Positions 12,498 through 12,661 of a stretch of DNA of 12,661 nucleotides are shown in pieces. Made by a program: the position numbers and the translations under genes. The DNA is taken from the NCBI GenBank assembly GCA_900553705.1, contig USEK01000026.1, positions 1-12,661 on the forward strand, given 5' to 3'. The stretch's first letter is position 1; every line of letters starts with the position of its first letter. Origin of the DNA: an uncultured Collinsella sp. GTDB taxonomy: Bacteria > Actinomycetota > Coriobacteriia > Coriobacteriales > Coriobacteriaceae. Under the pieces are notes generated by a model, which was given only the letters and a program-made list of their open reading frames with translations, was not told where the DNA came from and did no database searches.

Positions 12498-12661
12498 ATG
12501 TCGTTTACCGCCGAGGTGCGTGACGAGCTCGCGCGCTGCGAACCCGAATGTGAATACTGCGATTTGTCGACGCTTGCCGCCCTGACGCGTGTGAGCGGTA
12601 CACTTTCGCTGGCCGGCTCCGGGCGGTATCGTTTGACGGTCGCGACCGAGACGGGTGCCGT
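12498..12661 (+). CDS. whiA: DNA-binding protein WhiA, N-terminal part (3' truncated by window edge)
   Basis: Only the first 54 codons are present. The start MSFTAEVRDELAR closely matches the WhiA N-terminus, followed by LAALTRVSGTLSLAG, the first helix-strand part of the LAGLIDADG-like domain. WhiA is a transcription factor, needed for sporulation division in Streptomyces and affecting cell division and chromosome segregation in Bacillus. Residues 14-21 read CEPECEYC, giving three cysteines spaced C-x3-C-x2-C, where many homologues have a CC pair. The SD is weak and the gene follows rapZ by 6 bp, so the two are probably co-transcribed. In many Gram-positives yvcK lies between rapZ and whiA; it is absent here. 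Confidence 0.9.
   Translation, partial: MSFTAEVRDELARCEPECEYCDLSTLAALTRVSGTLSLAGSGRYRLTVATETGA

Noticed and set aside
1..12661. CRISPR arrays, tRNA or rRNA genes, transposases, integrases
   Set aside because: No regularly spaced repeats, tRNA-like cloverleafs, rRNA-like blocks or transposase/integrase motifs were seen on either strand.

Overview
The window looks like the chromosome of a Coriobacteriia member, most likely Collinsella or a close relative. The evidence is the high-GC codon use, the actinobacterial-style block uvrC ... rapZ-whiA at the two ends, an Arg-variant RapZ P-loop, and a permease/ATPase fusion of a type seen in actinobacterial peptide-family ABC transporters. The genus is inferred from gene order and sequence style; no search was run. 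All twelve genes lie on the + strand.

Layout: (1) 1-675, the 3' end of uvrC. (2) 676-1038, a 363-bp gap with promoter-like sequences and a stretch that could fold into a three-way-junction RNA. (3) 1039-6613, a complete peptide/nickel-family ABC importer: Tat-exported lipoprotein binding protein, DppB-type permease, DppC-DppD fusion, DppF-type ATPase. (4) 6694-8515, two overlapping CE7/acetyl-xylan-esterase-like hydrolases; the first has a full Ser-Asp-His triad and the second has lost its serine. (5) 8584-11469, nanA (N-acetylneuraminate lyase), a ROK kinase (nanK type) and nanE (ManNAc-6-P 2-epimerase). (6) 11521-11557, an intrinsic terminator. (7) 11571-12661, rapZ and the start of whiA.

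Read together, regions 3-5 form a sialic acid (or O-acetylated sialic acid) scavenging operon. The importer would bring in the sugar, the cytoplasmic esterase would remove O-acetyl groups, NanA would split sialate into ManNAc and pyruvate, the ROK kinase would make ManNAc-6-P, and NanE would convert it to GlcNAc-6-P for the Nag pathway. No sialidase, nagA, nagB or transcription regulator is in the window, so these must be elsewhere. The operon sits between uvrC and rapZ, and no yvcK gene lies between rapZ and whiA.

The main unexplained signals are non-coding. Every junction in the operon that is not overlapping or nearly so carries a stem-loop. These include an 88-nt hairpin before nanK and a 98-nt hairpin with a UUCG tetraloop before nanE. 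The leader before the binding protein has three helices laid out as a three-way junction. The other notable point is the serine-less hydrolase paralogue translationally coupled to the intact one.
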